Positions 13,835 to 13,999 of a stretch of DNA of 13,999 nt are shown piece by piece (position 1 is the first letter of the stretch; each line of letters begins with the position of its first letter). The DNA lies in contig JAQUZA010000032.1 in assembly GCA_028691595.1 (NCBI GenBank), forward strand, positions 1 to 13,999, written 5' to 3'. Source of the stretch: Candidatus Rifleibacteriota bacterium (GTDB lineage Bacteria > Muiribacteriota > Ozemobacteria > Ozemobacterales > Ozemobacteraceae). The notes under the pieces were generated by a model. That model did not search any database. It was not told the origin of the DNA and saw nothing but the letters and a program-made list of their open reading frames with translations. Both the position numbers and the translations under genes were made by a program.

Positions 13835-13999
13835 ATGCAAAGAAACCATTATCTTTTACTTGTTGGCATTCTGGCTCTGACATTGTCTGTTTCCGTTTTT
13901 GCTTCGTTGCACATCGGCACTGTGTCAGTCCCTTTTTCGGCGACCCTTTCAGGCTTTGCCAGTGAAGGCACTGAATACACTGCGGCGCAGATGGAAGTC
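13835..13999 (+). CDS. Exported protein, N-terminal part, 3' end outside window
   Basis: An ATG at 13835 opens a frame that runs to the right edge, 55 codons so far. The start is MQRNHYLLLVGILALTLSVS, a textbook signal peptide: a basic head, a hydrophobic core, and a VFA-S cleavage point at about residues 21-24. The mature part begins SLHIGTVSVPFSA and is rich in small and hydroxyl residues, suggesting a beta-rich or surface protein. No lipobox cysteine is present. The function cannot be told from this fragment. The gap of 49 bases after the MazG gene and a possible promoter suggest a separate unit. Confidence 0.75.
   Translation, partial: MQRNHYLLLVGILALTLSVSVFASLHIGTVSVPFSATLSGFASEGTEYTAAQMEV

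Overview
The window is a bacterial chromosome segment of moderate GC content that carries a conserved translation and envelope gene block. Its layout is rpsB-tsf-pyrH-frr-[ferredoxin]-uppS-cdsA-rseP. A site-2 protease, undecaprenyl-PP synthase and an exported protein point to a cell with an inner membrane and a secretion system, probably diderm. A clostridial-type 2[4Fe-4S] ferredoxin inside the block suggests anaerobic metabolism. The mix of a HEAT-solenoid protein, an ankyrin protein and lineage-specific membrane proteins around ordinary housekeeping genes looks like an under-sampled phylum. Candidatus Riflebacteria or a neighbour is my low-confidence guess from gene style only.

Left part (1-2541): two minus-strand genes. 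The first is a HEAT-repeat protein that runs off the left edge, read from an extended -10 promoter. The second is a MerR/excisionase-type helix-turn-helix fused to a PIN-like domain that has lost most of its catalytic acids. Its start codon has no Shine-Dalgarno sequence and sits where the transcription start is predicted. Its promoter is overlaid by four CAAT boxes at an exact 10-bp period. The rest of the gap to rpsB can fold into a multibranched RNA and also holds a good sigma-70 promoter for rpsB.

Middle part (2542-8866): the plus-strand block. rpsB, tsf, pyrH and frr supply the small subunit, elongation, UMP synthesis and ribosome recycling. uppS, cdsA and rseP supply the lipid carrier, phospholipid precursor and intramembrane proteolysis. 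A perfect 15-bp hairpin separates tsf from pyrH. dxr, which sits between frr and uppS in E. coli, is absent here, and a 56-residue ferredoxin occupies the place. A candidate internal promoter lies at the end of cdsA, before rseP.

Right part (8867-13999): a convergent minus-strand gene encodes a membrane-anchored WHy/LEA14-like protein with an arginine/aspartate-rich cytoplasmic tail. A divergent plus-strand pair follows: thiamine pyrophosphokinase (TTG start) and a 647-residue three-helix membrane protein with a PH-like cytoplasmic domain, a long low-complexity linker and two copies of a small C-terminal domain. Next, from its own extended -10 promoter, comes a membrane-anchored ankyrin protein (TTG start) that overlaps a MazG-like nucleotide pyrophosphohydrolase gene. 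The window ends in the first 55 codons of an exported protein. No rRNA, tRNA, CRISPR array, insertion sequence or phage gene was seen.
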